Shown: positions 15,321-24,867, numbered from the stretch's first letter. The stretch: 64,000 nt of DNA from an uncultured Nocardioides sp. (GCF_947489365.1 NZ_CANLDB010000005.1:292132-356131); one strand, 5' to 3'. Made by a program: numbers and translations. The notes: generated by a model from the letters alone, not told the origin.

Positions 15321-16756
15321 GTCCTACCTTTCGGACGCATTGGCAACATTCTTGAAGCGGGGTCAACGTTCACGGGGACGGTCCGACCGTCCTCCCATGG
15401 TTCATGAATTCGGAACTGGTCGGCGAGACGCCATGCGAGCACGTCGCCGCCCCGGTGATGATTCGTTGCGTCCCACAGCACCTCGCCCACGACGGCCTCG
15501 TGGTCAGCTGCGGCGCTGTCGATCAGTTCGACCAGCCATATCCAACGCGGCATTGACATTCGCTGGTAGTGGACGGCCACAGCAGCGCTGGCTCCACGGG
15601 TTTGCAGGGTGGATTTGAATTCGTTGGACTCGACGCAGACCGTGCGCCAATGGAACTGGCGGGCCGCAATCGCCGAGTTCAGGTGCCTGCCGGCTCCCGT
15701 AGTCGCAAGCTGCAGGCTGGCTGCCTGTTTCGCACGCATCTCTGCGGCATCTGCTCGGATCCATACCTTTGGAGGAAGCGGGACGACCATCGCCTCCCAC
15801 GCGCCGTACCTGATGCCGGCGTCACCGATCTGCAGGTACGGGCCCCGTTCGTCGTCGTGCACCAATAGTTCGATCCTGGGCACCAGACCGGTGGTACGCC
15901 GGTAACCGATGGCGGTGACGACGTGACCGCCGTGGGCCAAGATGATCGGAATACCACTATCCAGATAGCGCACCGCTATCTCGTGGGGACGGTGCCTGCC
16001 TCGGTCCGACTTGAAGTTGTAGGTGGTCGGCAAGAACCCGACGGAGTAAAGCATCTCGCGCATCTCGGGGAGGTGAACCCCCGCTTCCACAATGGGACGT
16101 GCCCGTTGTTGATGGCTGCCCACCGCTAGCTGAGCCGGAGTCACACGCGGTGCGTCTCTGTGCCGGAGATAGCTGTAGTAGCCAACCATCCACACGTCAG
16201 CGTGGGCACACACTCCGAAGTGCGCGTCTTGGGCAATGAAGGGAAAACCTGAGACCTCGAAGTCCCTGCCAAACAGGTTAATCGTCTCTCGAGCGATACA
16301 GGTCAAGGCGCGCTGGTGGGTCTCAGGCACAGCTAGCATGGACCGGCCGACCGGGGCCGCTCGGATAGGCCGAATGACGACGTAACCGAGGTACGTGAGA
16401 TCGAGACTGTCTAAGGTAGCCGGCTCGACGCCGTCCGCGACTTGACTGGGAATTGGTTCGGAGAAGAAGTGCAGCCTCGTCGCAACTGAGGGCGTCTGTC
16501 GGAAGGCGGCACTGTAGAAGGCGCTGTACTCGCTTCGATAGTCACGGTCTATGTAGTTGCGCTCACGGATGGCCGACCTTGCACCTAACCGCAGGGCCTG
16601 AGACAGCACACCCTCGAGCACCCGAGCACCGCGAGGGTCGGCATAGGTGCCGACCAGCGCGCCAATCCAGCCGTCCGTCTGTAGATCGAGCCAGCCCGAT
16701 ACTCGAGCGGCAACGTCGGGGTGGCTGTTCGGGTTGGCGTCTCCGGGCTCAGGCAC
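15314..16756 (-). CDS. papain-like (C39-like) cysteine protease domain protein, sigma-associated
   Basis: The 480-residue soluble protein has a plausible Cys-His-Asp triad. The Cys is in AHFGVCAHADVWMVGYY near residue 182, the His in ILAHGGHVVTAIGYRR near 277, and the Asp in ELLVHDDERGPYL near 299. This order and spacing match papain-fold peptidases of the C39/transglutaminase-like type. The N-terminal 170 residues and the C-terminal 150 residues are not recognised. No signal peptide is present, so it acts in the cytoplasm. It is coupled to an ECF sigma factor by a seven-base overlap. A stress- or phage-responsive protease/sigma module is the main hypothesis; a deamidase or ligase activity is also possible. 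Confidence 0.65.
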   Translation of the reverse strand: MPEPGDANPNSHPDVAARVSGWLDLQTDGWIGALVGTYADPRGARVLEGVLSQALRLGARSAIRERNYIDRDYRSEYSAFYSAAFRQTPSVATRLHFFSEPIPSQVADGVEPATLDSLDLTYLGYVVIRPIRAAPVGRSMLAVPETHQRALTCIARETINLFGRDFEVSGFPFIAQDAHFGVCAHADVWMVGYYSYLRHRDAPRVTPAQLAVGSHQQRARPIVEAGVHLPEMREMLYSVGFLPTTYNFKSDRGRHRPHEIAVRYLDSGIPIILAHGGHVVTAIGYRRTTGLVPRIELLVHDDERGPYLQIGDAGIRYGAWEAMVVPLPPKVWIRADAAEMRAKQAASLQLATTGAGRHLNSAIAARQFHWRTVCVESNEFKSTLQTRGASAAVAVHYQRMSMPRWIWLVELIDSAAADHEAVVGEVLWDATNHHRGGDVLAWRLADQFRIHEPWEDGRTVPVNVDPASRMLPMRPKGRTW

Positions 16757-16794
16757 GCGGGGCTAGCGACGCTGGCCGGGACTGGAAAGCGAGT

Positions 16795-16986
16795 CTAGGC
16801 GAAGTCACGCAGCCGCTCCGACTCGCGGTGGAACTGCTCCAGTTGGTCCAGTGACTTGGCGTACTGGTCGTCGGGGCCGGGGACGATCAGAGGAACGGAG
16901 TCGGCGAAGTTCAGCTTCCCGACGAGGGGAACCTCCTTGATGTGCGACGTTCCCGTCGAGTTCACGGTTCGCTTCTTCCAGGCCAC
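16795..16986 (-). CDS. small basic/acidic hypothetical protein
   Basis: GTG 16986 follows AGGAGGGG by two bases. The 63-residue product starts MAWKKRTVNSTGTSHIKEVP and ends DQLEQFHRESERLRDFA, a likely short coiled-coil or amphipathic helix. It lies 38 bases upstream of the protease gene on the same strand, so it probably heads the operon. Pro-rich central residues (VPLIVPGPDDQ) suggest an extended linker. No family is recognised. Confidence 0.6.
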   Translation of the reverse strand: MAWKKRTVNSTGTSHIKEVPLVGKLNFADSVPLIVPGPDDQYAKSLDQLEQFHRESERLRDFA

Positions 16987-17050
16987 AACCCCTCCTCGTG
17001 CTACGGGCCCTGCCGGGCCGCTACACCTAGTTTGACGGGGCGTGACAAGC

Positions 17051-17081
17051 CTGTGGATAACCACCGGTATCTGTGGATAAC
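17051..17081. promoter_or_regulatory. two exact DnaA boxes in tandem
   Basis: CTGTGGATAAC occurs at 17051-17061 and again at 17071-17081, exactly 20 bases apart. Each contains TGTGGATAA, the complement of the DnaA-box consensus TTATCCACA. They lie in the 480-base intergenic region upstream of the protease/sigma operon. They may regulate that promoter, titrate DnaA, or mark an old replication origin of the element. No replication initiator gene is nearby. Confidence 0.5.
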
Positions 17082-17469
17082 GCGCTTCACGTGATACGAG
17101 TTTTGCACAGGTCAGACCACCTCGTCATGCGAACAGGTTGCGCGATCCGGCCGACTGTTGCACGGCAGTGCACCCGAGGCCGTCTACCCGGGGCCGACCA
17201 GGGATCAGCCGGCAGGGCGTGCCGCCCAACTCCGCACCTACCTCCCTCAGACGGTGCCCGGACCGAGTCCCTCCTGGACGCGGCCCAAAGACGCTCGTCT
17301 AATGGCGTTTCGAGTCGCCCCGAGTCGCAGGACCCTTCAAGACTGGCCGCCCAGGCCCCGACGCTCTCCGACCACCCCGCGGCAGACGGGTCGGGACACG
17401 TCGAGTCCGTCGAAACACCGGTTGGACGGGTGGCGTCGCCAGCGGTCGGGTGACGGCATAGGGACGGTC
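17082..17469. other. intergenic stretch, nothing recognised
   Basis: Open frames here are Pro/Arg-rich and lack ribosome binding sites. It probably contains the promoter of the small gene at 17470. Confidence 0.35.
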
Positions 17470-17646
17470 ATGAAGATTGCTGAGGAACACGCCGAATCCG
17501 CCCAGAGCGCTACGTCGGGGGACGTGGCCTCTGACTCTTGTGAACTGGGACCGACATCGGCGAGAGGAGGCAGTCGGCCACCCGTGCTGAGGGTGAGCCG
17601 CGACCGGGACGGCACCGTCCACGTCTCCCTGGACGCCCCGCGCTAG
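17470..17646 (+). CDS. small hypothetical protein
   Basis: The 58-residue frame starts MKIAEEHAESAQSATSGDVA and ends PPVLRVSRDRDGTVHVSLDA. AGGGAC precedes the ATG. The C-terminal alternating strand pattern looks coding, but no family or operon partner is visible, so the call is weak. Confidence 0.4.
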   Translation: MKIAEEHAESAQSATSGDVASDSCELGPTSARGGSRPPVLRVSRDRDGTVHVSLDAPR

Positions 17647-18145
17647 ACCTGCGGCTCGGCGCGCCGACAGTCGGCCCGCCGGGGGTCAAGAGACCGCAGC
17701 CGTCCCCGACGATTACGCCTGCGCCGGCGGCGGCTGCCGGTGTGCAGCGTCGTCGAACCGCTGACCGGTTACGGACTGGATCGGGACACGGGGCCTCCGG
17801 GGCCTGGGACCAGATGGCCGACACCACGCGGGGAACACTGAGGACCAGCGTCTATCTCCTCGATCGCCGGCTGGGCAGGCGGTCCGGTCGCCGCGAAGGG
17901 CCGAGCATCCGAGGCATGAGCAGACAAGGTGGGCAATGACGGACCGCACCGCTTCAAGCGCGGCGCCACCCTGCTTCGGCGGGACGCGAGCGCCGCGTTG
18001 ATGTCCATCCGCCCCCCTCTTTGGGAGCGCGGTATGAGGCGTCGCGGGACTCGCCGCAGCGACTTCTGGTCGTCCGCTGGCAGCGCCCCCGTGGCATAGG
18101 ACCTTCGGACGCTCGGAGACACCGGGCCGAAGGAAGGAAGAACAG
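17647..18145. other. gap with no supported gene
   Basis: Only Arg/Pro-rich shadow frames were seen. The right edge holds GAAGGAAGGAAG, the ribosome binding site of the next gene. Confidence 0.4.
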
Positions 18146-18715
18146 ATGCCGACGTCACCGGAGAGGCTCGCGCTGCTCCCAGTCCACCGACTGTGGGACA
18201 TGCGATCCCTGAGGGCTCATGCGGCAGCAGAGACCCGCGCTCACGCCTACCATGAGGCGGGCCACGTCTGGGCCGCGTCGCGCGAGGACGCCGTGCTCAC
18301 GACGGCGTCCGCCGTCCACGACGGCACCCCCCTCGTCGCATCCACAGTCGAGGCAACGGCGTGGATCTCTGCCGCGGGCTTCTTCGCGCAGGGCCTGCTG
18401 ATCGAGGCCGACGACTGGCGGGTGTACGAGGATCTGCCAGCGGACGAGACGGTGGTGCTGGTCGACCTGCTTTACGACGTCGACCCCGACTTCGTGGTCG
18501 ACTCCATCAAGTCGATGAGGGGCTTCTGCTGCTGCCGGCGCGGCGGCGACGAGCAGGCCATCGCCCGGCTCGAGGACGCGCAGTGGGTCGCGTCGATGAT
18601 GCCCAGCATGTTCGCGGGCTGGCCGGACATCGACGCCCTGGCGTACGGGCTCCTGACGAACGAGCGGCTGGACGTGCCGCAGGTCAGGGACCACCTGCGC
18701 ATGCCCGCGGCGTGA
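18146..18715 (+). CDS. HEAGH-motif putative metalloprotease (M41-like)
   Basis: The 189-residue protein contains AYHEAGHVWAA at residues 34-44. This HExxH-type motif is extended as HEAGH, the zinc site of FtsH-type M41 peptidases. A later hydrophobic stretch (ATAWISAAGFFAQGLLIEADDW) resembles the helix that carries the third ligand region in that family. There is no AAA ATPase domain and no membrane helix, so it is a stand-alone domain. A GAAGGAAGGAAG ribosome binding site precedes the ATG. Such stand-alone HEAGH proteins are common in accessory regions; the substrate is unknown. Confidence 0.65.
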   Translation: MPTSPERLALLPVHRLWDMRSLRAHAAAETRAHAYHEAGHVWAASREDAVLTTASAVHDGTPLVASTVEATAWISAAGFFAQGLLIEADDWRVYEDLPADETVVLVDLLYDVDPDFVVDSIKSMRGFCCCRRGGDEQAIARLEDAQWVASMMPSMFAGWPDIDALAYGLLTNERLDVPQVRDHLRMPAA

Positions 18716-18801
18716 CGTCGCTCGCCCGGTGACGCCCCGTCGCGTGACGACATCACGCGCTGGGCACGTGGTCGCTGCCCCGGGGCGGCGACATTCGGAC
18801 C

Positions 18802-19026
18802 GTGGGCCGTTTCGCTCCACGGAACCGTCGGGCAGACCAGTCGGAGGGGAAGTCAAAGTCGGTGCAGGACGCAGTGGCTCGGATCGTGAAGATGCTCGAT
18901 GAGGACGACGGTTCGCTGCCCAGCGACGAGGTGGCTCGACGGTTGGCCGCCGAAGGGGTGGACTCGACCGCGAAGTCGACCGCGGTTGCCTACGCCGTCC
19001 AGCGAGGCGACGTAGACGTCGACTGA
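18802..19026 (+). CDS. small helical, possibly winged-helix protein
   Basis: The 74-residue product starts from GTG (MGRFAPRNRRADQSEGKSK). It contains VQDAVARIVKMLDEDDGSLPSD followed by EVARRLAAEGVDSTAKSTAVAYAVQ, which fits two or three helices of a small helix-turn-helix domain. It lies 42 bases before the presumed start of the frameshifted dGTPase gene and could be cotranscribed with it. No exact family is recognised. Confidence 0.5.
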   Translation: MGRFAPRNRRADQSEGKSKSVQDAVARIVKMLDEDDGSLPSDEVARRLAAEGVDSTAKSTAVAYAVQRGDVDVD

Positions 19027-19067
19027 TCTTTCCGAGTCCGCAGGCGGACCGCTCAGCCCGCCTAGCG

Positions 19068-20400
19068 GTGTCGGGGCACCGTGCCGACCGGCGTCACAAG
19101 CCGGTGGCTGAAGACAACAGGATCAGTTCCAACGAGACCGCTACCGCATCATCTACACGTCCGCCTACCGACGCCTGGCCGGGGTCACTCAGGTGGTCTC
19201 GGCCCTCGAGGGGCATGTCTTCCACAACAGGCTGACGCACACCATCAAGGTCGCCCAAGTTGCTCGCAGACTGGCGGAGAAGCTGCTGGCGAGCGTTGAG
19301 GCGCAGAGGCGCGACGACGACTCGCTGCCGGCTGCGCCGCTCAACCCGGACGCCACAGAAGCGGCAGCCCATGCCCACGACATCGGGCACCCGCCGTTCG
19401 GCCACGTGGCGGAGGTCGAGCTGCAGCGGCTGATGGAGCACAACGGGTACGACACCTTCGAAGGGAACGCTCAGTCCTTCAGGATCGTGACCAAGGTGGC
19501 CCCCGCGAACCTCGACTACGGAGGCCTCGACCTCACCCGAGCGACCCTGAACGGCATCCTGAAGTACCCGTGGCTCCAGACGGCCCTACCGGCGGTTGCG
19601 AAGTCGAAGTGGGCCGCATACGACACCGAGGTGGATGACTTCAACTTCGCCCGCGGGGGGTCTGATCCTTGCGCGGTGGGGACCGAGAAGAGTCTTGAAG
19701 CCGAGGTCATGGGCTGGGCCGACGACATCACCTACGCCGTCCACGACCTCGAGGACCTCTTCAGAGCCGGTCTCATCCCGGCAGAGCGTCTGCACCGCGA
19801 CCAAGCCGTGCGCGACGACTTCGCCGACTGGGTCCAGCGACGATGGGTCGCGCAGCAGCGCGACGCCGACCCGGCCGAGATCGGGGCAGCTCTCCGCGCG
19901 TTCCCGACCTTCTTCGGCATCGCCGACCCCTACGACGGAGGGCGCGAACAGCGCATCCGTCTTCGCCTCTTCACCAGCACCCTCATCTCGCGATACGTCA
20001 AAGCCACGACGATGAAGTATGAGGAGGGGGCGTGGCGTGTCCGGATCGAGCCAGGTGCCCGACTCGAGGTCGACGTGCTCAAGCTCCTGACTTGGCGCTA
20101 CGTCATCGAGCGCCCCGCTCTAGCCGGGCAGCAGCACGGACAGAAGCGCGTCATCCGCGACCTCTTCGAGATCTTCGGCAACGCTGCCGACTCCGCCGAC
20201 AAGAGCGCCGACGCTACGATCCTGCCCACTCGCACCCGAGCCGATCTGCAGGCGCTCAAGGATAGCGGCACGTCCGCCCCCGCCCTGCGCGCCAGGATCG
20301 TGGTAGACGGACTGTGCTCCATGACGGAGACGAGGTGCTGCGGCTGCACAGCCGCCTACGAGGCGCCGCCCTGGGCTCGGTGCTTGACACCATCGTGTGA
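19068..20400 (+). pseudogene. dNTP triphosphohydrolase (dGTPase, HD domain) with two frameshifts
   Basis: The central frame is a clear dGTPase-type HD protein: HNRLTHTIKVAQVARRL, then AHAHDIGHPPFGH (the HD metal site) and WADDITYAVHDLEDL. The conserved start RDRYRIIYTSAYRRLAGVTQV is in the same frame but has no start codon and a TGA just upstream. The preceding frame (RADRRHKPVAEDNR from GTG 19068) would join it if one G were restored near 19118. At the other end MTE leads into a Cys-rich shadow, while the next frame gives DEVLRLHSRLRGAALGSVLDTIV up to TGA 20400. One missing G near 20328 explains this. Two single-base losses mean a pseudogene or assembly errors. Confidence 0.8.
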
Positions 20401-20469
20401 CCGGGCGGGCCCGGCGCGGCCGCATCGATGCGCCAGCCTGGGTCGATGCCCTCCGCTGCTCCGGGTCCG

Positions 20470-23400
20470 CTACTCCTGGTCCGCGGCTCCGGGTCCGCTG
20501 CTCCGGCGGCGTGGCCCGACTCCCGCCCGGCGACAGATCGTGTAGACCGTCCCCACACTGATGCCGTGACGGCGAGCGATCTCCATGACCGGTTCTTCGC
20601 CGGACGCGTAAGCCGCGACCACGCTGGCCTCGAAGTCGGCCGACGGCGCCCCGCCGCCCCCGGACCCATGTCCCCAGGCCTCGCCGGGTCGCGTCTTGGG
20701 CGGAGAGCCAGGTGTGCTGACCACACGGTATCGACGGGGCACGATCGGCGAGGTCAGGTCCGAGACCATCTCGCGGGCGGCGCCGGTGAAGCCGTCTGGG
20801 ACGTCGAGAGTCACACCCGCTGCGGTGTACAGGCTGGGGTGGGAGACGTAGCGGTCGAAGCGGGACGGCCACTGCACCCCGCCACGGTCGCGGCGGCACT
20901 CAAGGCAGAGATAACCGTCGACCTCGCGAATCCGCATCCGCGCAGCCAGCCGCGAGCCACAGTGAGGGCAGGGCGAGAGAGTGGGACGGTGGCCACGCCG
21001 CAGCTCCCACCGGTCCTCGAGGCACCGTCCGCGCACTATCCGCCCGAAGTTCTCATACTTGTTTCCCGACCGCTGCGGTGAAGGGTCACGCCAGCAGTCC
21101 AAGATGGCGGCGACCTCGGAGCGTCCGGCTCCCTGCAGTAGCCACCGCTGCTCGCTCACCCCGTCATAGCCACGTCGGATGCTTTCGGCCAACGCCCGGA
21201 CGTCCCCGAAGTCGGCGACGAGGTCCGGGTCCTCGGCAAGGTCGTCCAGATGTGGCACGTCCCCATCCGGCTCCCCGCGCCCCGGCCTCGGAAACAGCGC
21301 GGCCATGCCGACCTTCAGCAGGGGCCCGTCGTCGCAGTTCGAGATCGCGAACTGCGCGGGAGCGAGGTCGAACAGGTCCGCAGCAGCCTGCGTGGCCGCC
21401 ATCAACCGGCCCCGCTGGACACCACGACGGGGCTCGCCACGGCGTAGTCGCGCAAGCGCGAGGAGTGCCCTGGCCTCACGCTCGAAGACCGCGCCGACGC
21501 GGTAGTCGTCACCGAACGGCACCGACCACGACTCGTCGTCGTAGCGGACGACGAGGTCGCCGTCGAACCGCACCGCCATGCCCTTGAGGCCCCGATCGCC
21601 GACCTCGACCCGGGTCGTGACTCGCAGGTTCCGGATCGAGGCGTGGACCAGGTCGCGCACCTCGCTGGCCCGGGGATCGCGCAGGCCGTTGACCATGGCC
21701 GTCAGTTGGGCCGCCGAGACACCCGGCGCGGCAGCCGTCTGGCTGAGGGCGACCATGTCGGCCCGTCGCTGCACATCGAGACTGAGATGCTGGATTCGAA
21801 GGGCGCGCGACTCGAACTGAGCGGTGGCGTGAGCGTGGAGGGCGGCCGCGAGCACAGGCTGGTCGTTCACGTCCCGAGCAATCAGCAGATCTCCCTGCTG
21901 GGCTTGCACTCGTTCCAAGTCGGCTAACTCGGCCCGCATCGTCTGCAAAGAGGCCTCGTCGGGACTGACGCCGTCCCCATCGCCGTCGCTCCTGGTCGAT
22001 TCGACGAACGCTCGCAGCGGTTGACCGTCGGAGTCGACGAGCGCCCGGATCATCGACGCGACCAGGAGCCGGTCGGGGATGGGCGGAACCTGACGCCAGA
22101 CCACTCCGTCAGCCCGCAGCCGGGTGTAGTTCCCGGTGCCGCGTCGCGACCCGGATTGCGCATCAAGATCGGCATCGACACTCGCAGCGACATCCGTGTC
22201 GACGTCGATCGAGTTGAAGCCCCAGTTCACCTCGGGAGCATGGCCGCTGCCGGCGCGGATACCTGTCTCCGATTGACCATCGGAGGTTGCACCTGCGGTG
22301 GCGGCGGACGATCGGACCGGGAAGGCGTGCGCGCCGCGCGGTTCGCGCCTGACCCGTGGAGCCACACGCGCGGCAAGTGAGTGCGGGACTCCGTCCAGTT
22401 CGACCGCTAGCCCGGAGAACGACCACCGGCTCCGACGGTTCGCACGCTCCCGACGGGCGTTCTCGAAGTTGTGGATCCTCTGGAAGTCCTCGGCGGTCGC
22501 CCACGCACCACCGGGTGGGAACACGTTCGCGATGGCGATCGCCTTGCCGCCGACGGTCCGTCGCAGCACCCCCGTCTCGTACAGCTCGAGGTTGTCGGCG
22601 AACGTCGACAGCATCGCCAGAGCCTCGTGCCGATTGGCCAGCTGTGCGGACCGGGCGTCGTGGTCACCCTTGTTCGCGGGGCCGCTCATGAGGTCGCTGA
22701 AGGATCCGTCCGGCGACCCGTAGAAGGCGCCGGGGTTGTGTCGATGCTGACGCAACGCCTCCGTGCTGTATCGACGCGAGATCAGTTCACGAGCGAGTCT
22801 CGTGTGCGTCCATCCGGGCCGACCCCACTGCGACAGGAGCCACTGAACGGTCGCCACTTGGTCCACCAAGTCCCCCTGGTCGTCCCGCACATTGGGCAGG
22901 TCCGAGGCGTCGTTCACGGCGGGGTAGAAGGCAGGGGAGTCCAGCGACAGGTAGGAGATGCCTTCGTTCCGCATCCGGTAGCGCATCAGCCCGGGCGGGA
23001 GGCCGGACGCCAACGGATAGCGGACGCGCCCCCCTTCCATGACGTCACCGGTCAGCTCGACCAGGCGGTCCGAGCGCTTGCGTTGGATGTTCTCGGCTTC
23101 GACCAGTGCCGCGTTGCCACGCATCGCGTACAGCAGGTCGACGGTCTTGTCGATCGACCACTCTCCGCCGTCGCCGTCGGCCGCCCAGTAGGAGCCGTAC
23201 CTGGCGTTGAGGGTCCGCAGCGAGTTGAGCAGCTTGCCCGTCTCCCACATCGAGCGCACCAGCCGGTCGAAGCGTTTCGCGAAGAACCCAGCGAACGGCA
23301 CCCCGCTTGTGAGCCCGTTGCGCAGGTGCACGGCATGGGGCTGGTCGAAGCCCTCGTCCACCTTGCGGGCCGATCCCGCCGAGAGGGAGACGACCAGGGG

Positions 23401-23769
23401 GATCTCCGGTCGGAAGTCGAGGACGAGGAACTGGTTCAGGAAACGGTCACCCTCGCTGGTGGTCGACCAGACCCGGTACGGCGAGGTGAAGAGGAGCTCC
23501 ACCATCCGCTCCGGGTCGGGCAGACACGGCCGTACGTCCAAGCCGTATCGAGAGTTCAGGTCCCTGGCGGCACCCTGCAGATCGAGGACCGCCTTGCGGC
23601 AACCCAGGCGTGACGACGAGCTGCTGTAGCGCCCGACCAGGAGGAGCGGCCGTTCCGCCTTCCATGACGTTATGAGCCCGTCGTTCGCTGACGGGCTGAT
23701 GGCCGGGGGCAGGACGGGAATGGTCATGACCGTGTTGGACCAGAAGTCGAACCGATCTCTCGTGTGCAT
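20470..23769 (-). CDS. very large divergent serine-recombinase-like protein
   Basis: The start is ATG 23769 after AGTAGGAGAA; the frame is open further upstream without support. The 1,099-residue protein has an N-terminal RPLLLVGRYSSSSSRLG stretch where a resolvase Ser would lie. It continues with AKRFDRLVRSMWETGKLL, similar to the LDRLxR segment, and a long WSIDKTVDLLYAMRG...EAENIQRKRSDRL helix. Later it has a four-Cys zinc ribbon (CPHCG near residue 930 and CLECRRD about 22 residues on). A C-terminal resolvase-type helix-turn-helix follows (VMEIARRHGISVGTVYTICR). Length is about twice that of usual large serine integrases, with a central insert. It may mobilise this island; catalytic competence is uncertain. 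Confidence 0.6.
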   Translation of the reverse strand: MHTRDRFDFWSNTVMTIPVLPPAISPSANDGLITSWKAERPLLLVGRYSSSSSRLGCRKAVLDLQGAARDLNSRYGLDVRPCLPDPERMVELLFTSPYRVWSTTSEGDRFLNQFLVLDFRPEIPLVVSLSAGSARKVDEGFDQPHAVHLRNGLTSGVPFAGFFAKRFDRLVRSMWETGKLLNSLRTLNARYGSYWAADGDGGEWSIDKTVDLLYAMRGNAALVEAENIQRKRSDRLVELTGDVMEGGRVRYPLASGLPPGLMRYRMRNEGISYLSLDSPAFYPAVNDASDLPNVRDDQGDLVDQVATVQWLLSQWGRPGWTHTRLARELISRRYSTEALRQHRHNPGAFYGSPDGSFSDLMSGPANKGDHDARSAQLANRHEALAMLSTFADNLELYETGVLRRTVGGKAIAIANVFPPGGAWATAEDFQRIHNFENARRERANRRSRWSFSGLAVELDGVPHSLAARVAPRVRREPRGAHAFPVRSSAATAGATSDGQSETGIRAGSGHAPEVNWGFNSIDVDTDVAASVDADLDAQSGSRRGTGNYTRLRADGVVWRQVPPIPDRLLVASMIRALVDSDGQPLRAFVESTRSDGDGDGVSPDEASLQTMRAELADLERVQAQQGDLLIARDVNDQPVLAAALHAHATAQFESRALRIQHLSLDVQRRADMVALSQTAAAPGVSAAQLTAMVNGLRDPRASEVRDLVHASIRNLRVTTRVEVGDRGLKGMAVRFDGDLVVRYDDESWSVPFGDDYRVGAVFEREARALLALARLRRGEPRRGVQRGRLMAATQAAADLFDLAPAQFAISNCDDGPLLKVGMAALFPRPGRGEPDGDVPHLDDLAEDPDLVADFGDVRALAESIRRGYDGVSEQRWLLQGAGRSEVAAILDCWRDPSPQRSGNKYENFGRIVRGRCLEDRWELRRGHRPTLSPCPHCGSRLAARMRIREVDGYLCLECRRDRGGVQWPSRFDRYVSHPSLYTAAGVTLDVPDGFTGAAREMVSDLTSPIVPRRYRVVSTPGSPPKTRPGEAWGHGSGGGGAPSADFEASVVAAYASGEEPVMEIARRHGISVGTVYTICRRAGVGPRRRSSGPGAADQE

Positions 23770-24314
23770 CGCGGGCGTTCTCCTACTGGCCTCTTGTGGG
23801 CACCGGACCTGGTCTTCTCTGCCGGCGCGCGTCGGGGTGGTCGCCTCGACGTCAGAGTGAAGGTGTGCGGCCTGCTGATGGAACGTCTTCACCGACAGTC
23901 TGCGAATCAGATTCGGGGTGACTGTGGGTGATGACGACGCGCTCCTGGCCGGCTGGCTCACCTCGTCTCAACCTGGCGTTAACCGGAGGCGTCCGAGCCG
24001 GTCTGGCACCCCCCGTCGTAAGAAGGCCCAGCCAAAAATTGCCGGTCCGGCGGTCGGCGGCCCGCGCGGCCCCGCGCACGCTGAGGACCAGGGCGCGGCA
24101 CCGCCGCGGTGGGCTAGGCAACGTGCCAGCCACGACTGGCCTCATAGGCGCCGAGGACCCGCCCCAAAGGATCGAGTCGAGTTCGGCTCGGGTGGCATAG
24201 GCCCGAACTGCGCCTCGCCGTCATCGGCTGTCGTCGCTGGCAGCGGTCACGGTGGGGCCTAGATGGTGCATGCCGCGAGCGCGGCGCGGGAGCGGACTGT
24301 GCGCTGAAACTCGG
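23770..24314. other. intergenic region upstream of the recombinase
   Basis: No gene is supported. As the region next to a serine-recombinase-like gene it is the natural place to look for an attachment site. I see no obvious long direct or inverted repeat in it. Confidence 0.35.
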
Positions 24315-24461
24315 ATGTCGACGACGCTGATCGACGGGCCTGAGGTCCTTCTGACCTCCGGAAGCGCGGACCTCGCGCGCCCTGCTGCATCGTCAGTAGG
24401 CGATACGGTGCAGGAATACGATAGCCGCCTCGACCCGTTGGCGGCCGCCCGCGGAGCATGA
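24315..24461 (+). CDS. very small hypothetical protein, first of three coupled genes
   Basis: The 48-residue frame starts MSTTLIDGPEVLLTSGSADL and its TGA overlaps the next ATG by four bases. The next junction is a four-base overlap too. The ribosome binding site is weak. The overlap chain is the main support for it. No family is recognised. Confidence 0.45.
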   Translation: MSTTLIDGPEVLLTSGSADLARPAASSVGDTVQEYDSRLDPLAAARGA

Positions 24462-24670
24462 AGATTCTCGAGGACGGTCGGCACCTTCTTGAAGTGCCCG
24501 CTCTGGGTTCAGCTTCGACCGAGCTGCAGCCCGGACGTCACCTGCTCGTTGCCCGCATGGACTGGGTGACCAGCCCACCCCTTGAACTTGAGGTGGAGAA
24601 CGGCCGCGAGTACCACCGGGAGACAAGGCTTCACGACCATCTAGGCACTCCCCGGACACCAGCGTCGTGA
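24458..24670 (+). CDS. small beta-rich hypothetical protein
   Basis: The 70-residue product starts MKILEDGRHLLEVPALGS after a GCGGAGC ribosome binding site. It has strand-like segments (ELQPGRHLLVARMDW, PPLELEVENGREY) resembling a single immunoglobulin-like sheet. Its end overlaps the next GTG by four bases. It lies between a 48-residue frame and a two-TM protein in a compact operon. No family is recognised. Confidence 0.5.
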   Translation: MKILEDGRHLLEVPALGSASTELQPGRHLLVARMDWVTSPPLELEVENGREYHRETRLHDHLGTPRTPAS

Positions 24671-24867
24671 GGATCAACAGGTGGCGAGACCTCGACCGGA
24701 TCGATCGCAGCGGCGTGCTTGCCGCCTTGGGCGTCGTGGCACTGGCTGTCACGGCAGGGATCATTGACCGGGACGGTTTCAATGTCATCGCGCTTGTGAC
24801 CGGCTGCTTCCTGCTGTTCTACGCGCGTTGGGCTGCGCATCGGAAGTCCATGCGGCAGTTGCGCTAA
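24667..24867 (+). CDS. small two-TM membrane protein
   Basis: The 66-residue product starts from GTG (MRINRWRDLDRIDRSG) overlapping the upstream TGA. It has two hydrophobic helices (VLAALGVVALAVTAGII and VIALVTGCFLLFYARWA) joined by a short charged turn. It ends with basic HRKSMRQLR. It is the last of three coupled tiny genes. The function is unknown. Confidence 0.6.
   Translation: MRINRWRDLDRIDRSGVLAALGVVALAVTAGIIDRDGFNVIALVTGCFLLFYARWAAHRKSMRQLR

Noticed and set aside
22471..23613. 380-codon plus-strand frame opposite the recombinase gene
   Set aside because: Shadow of the minus-strand gene, with no ribosome binding site or recognisable motif.
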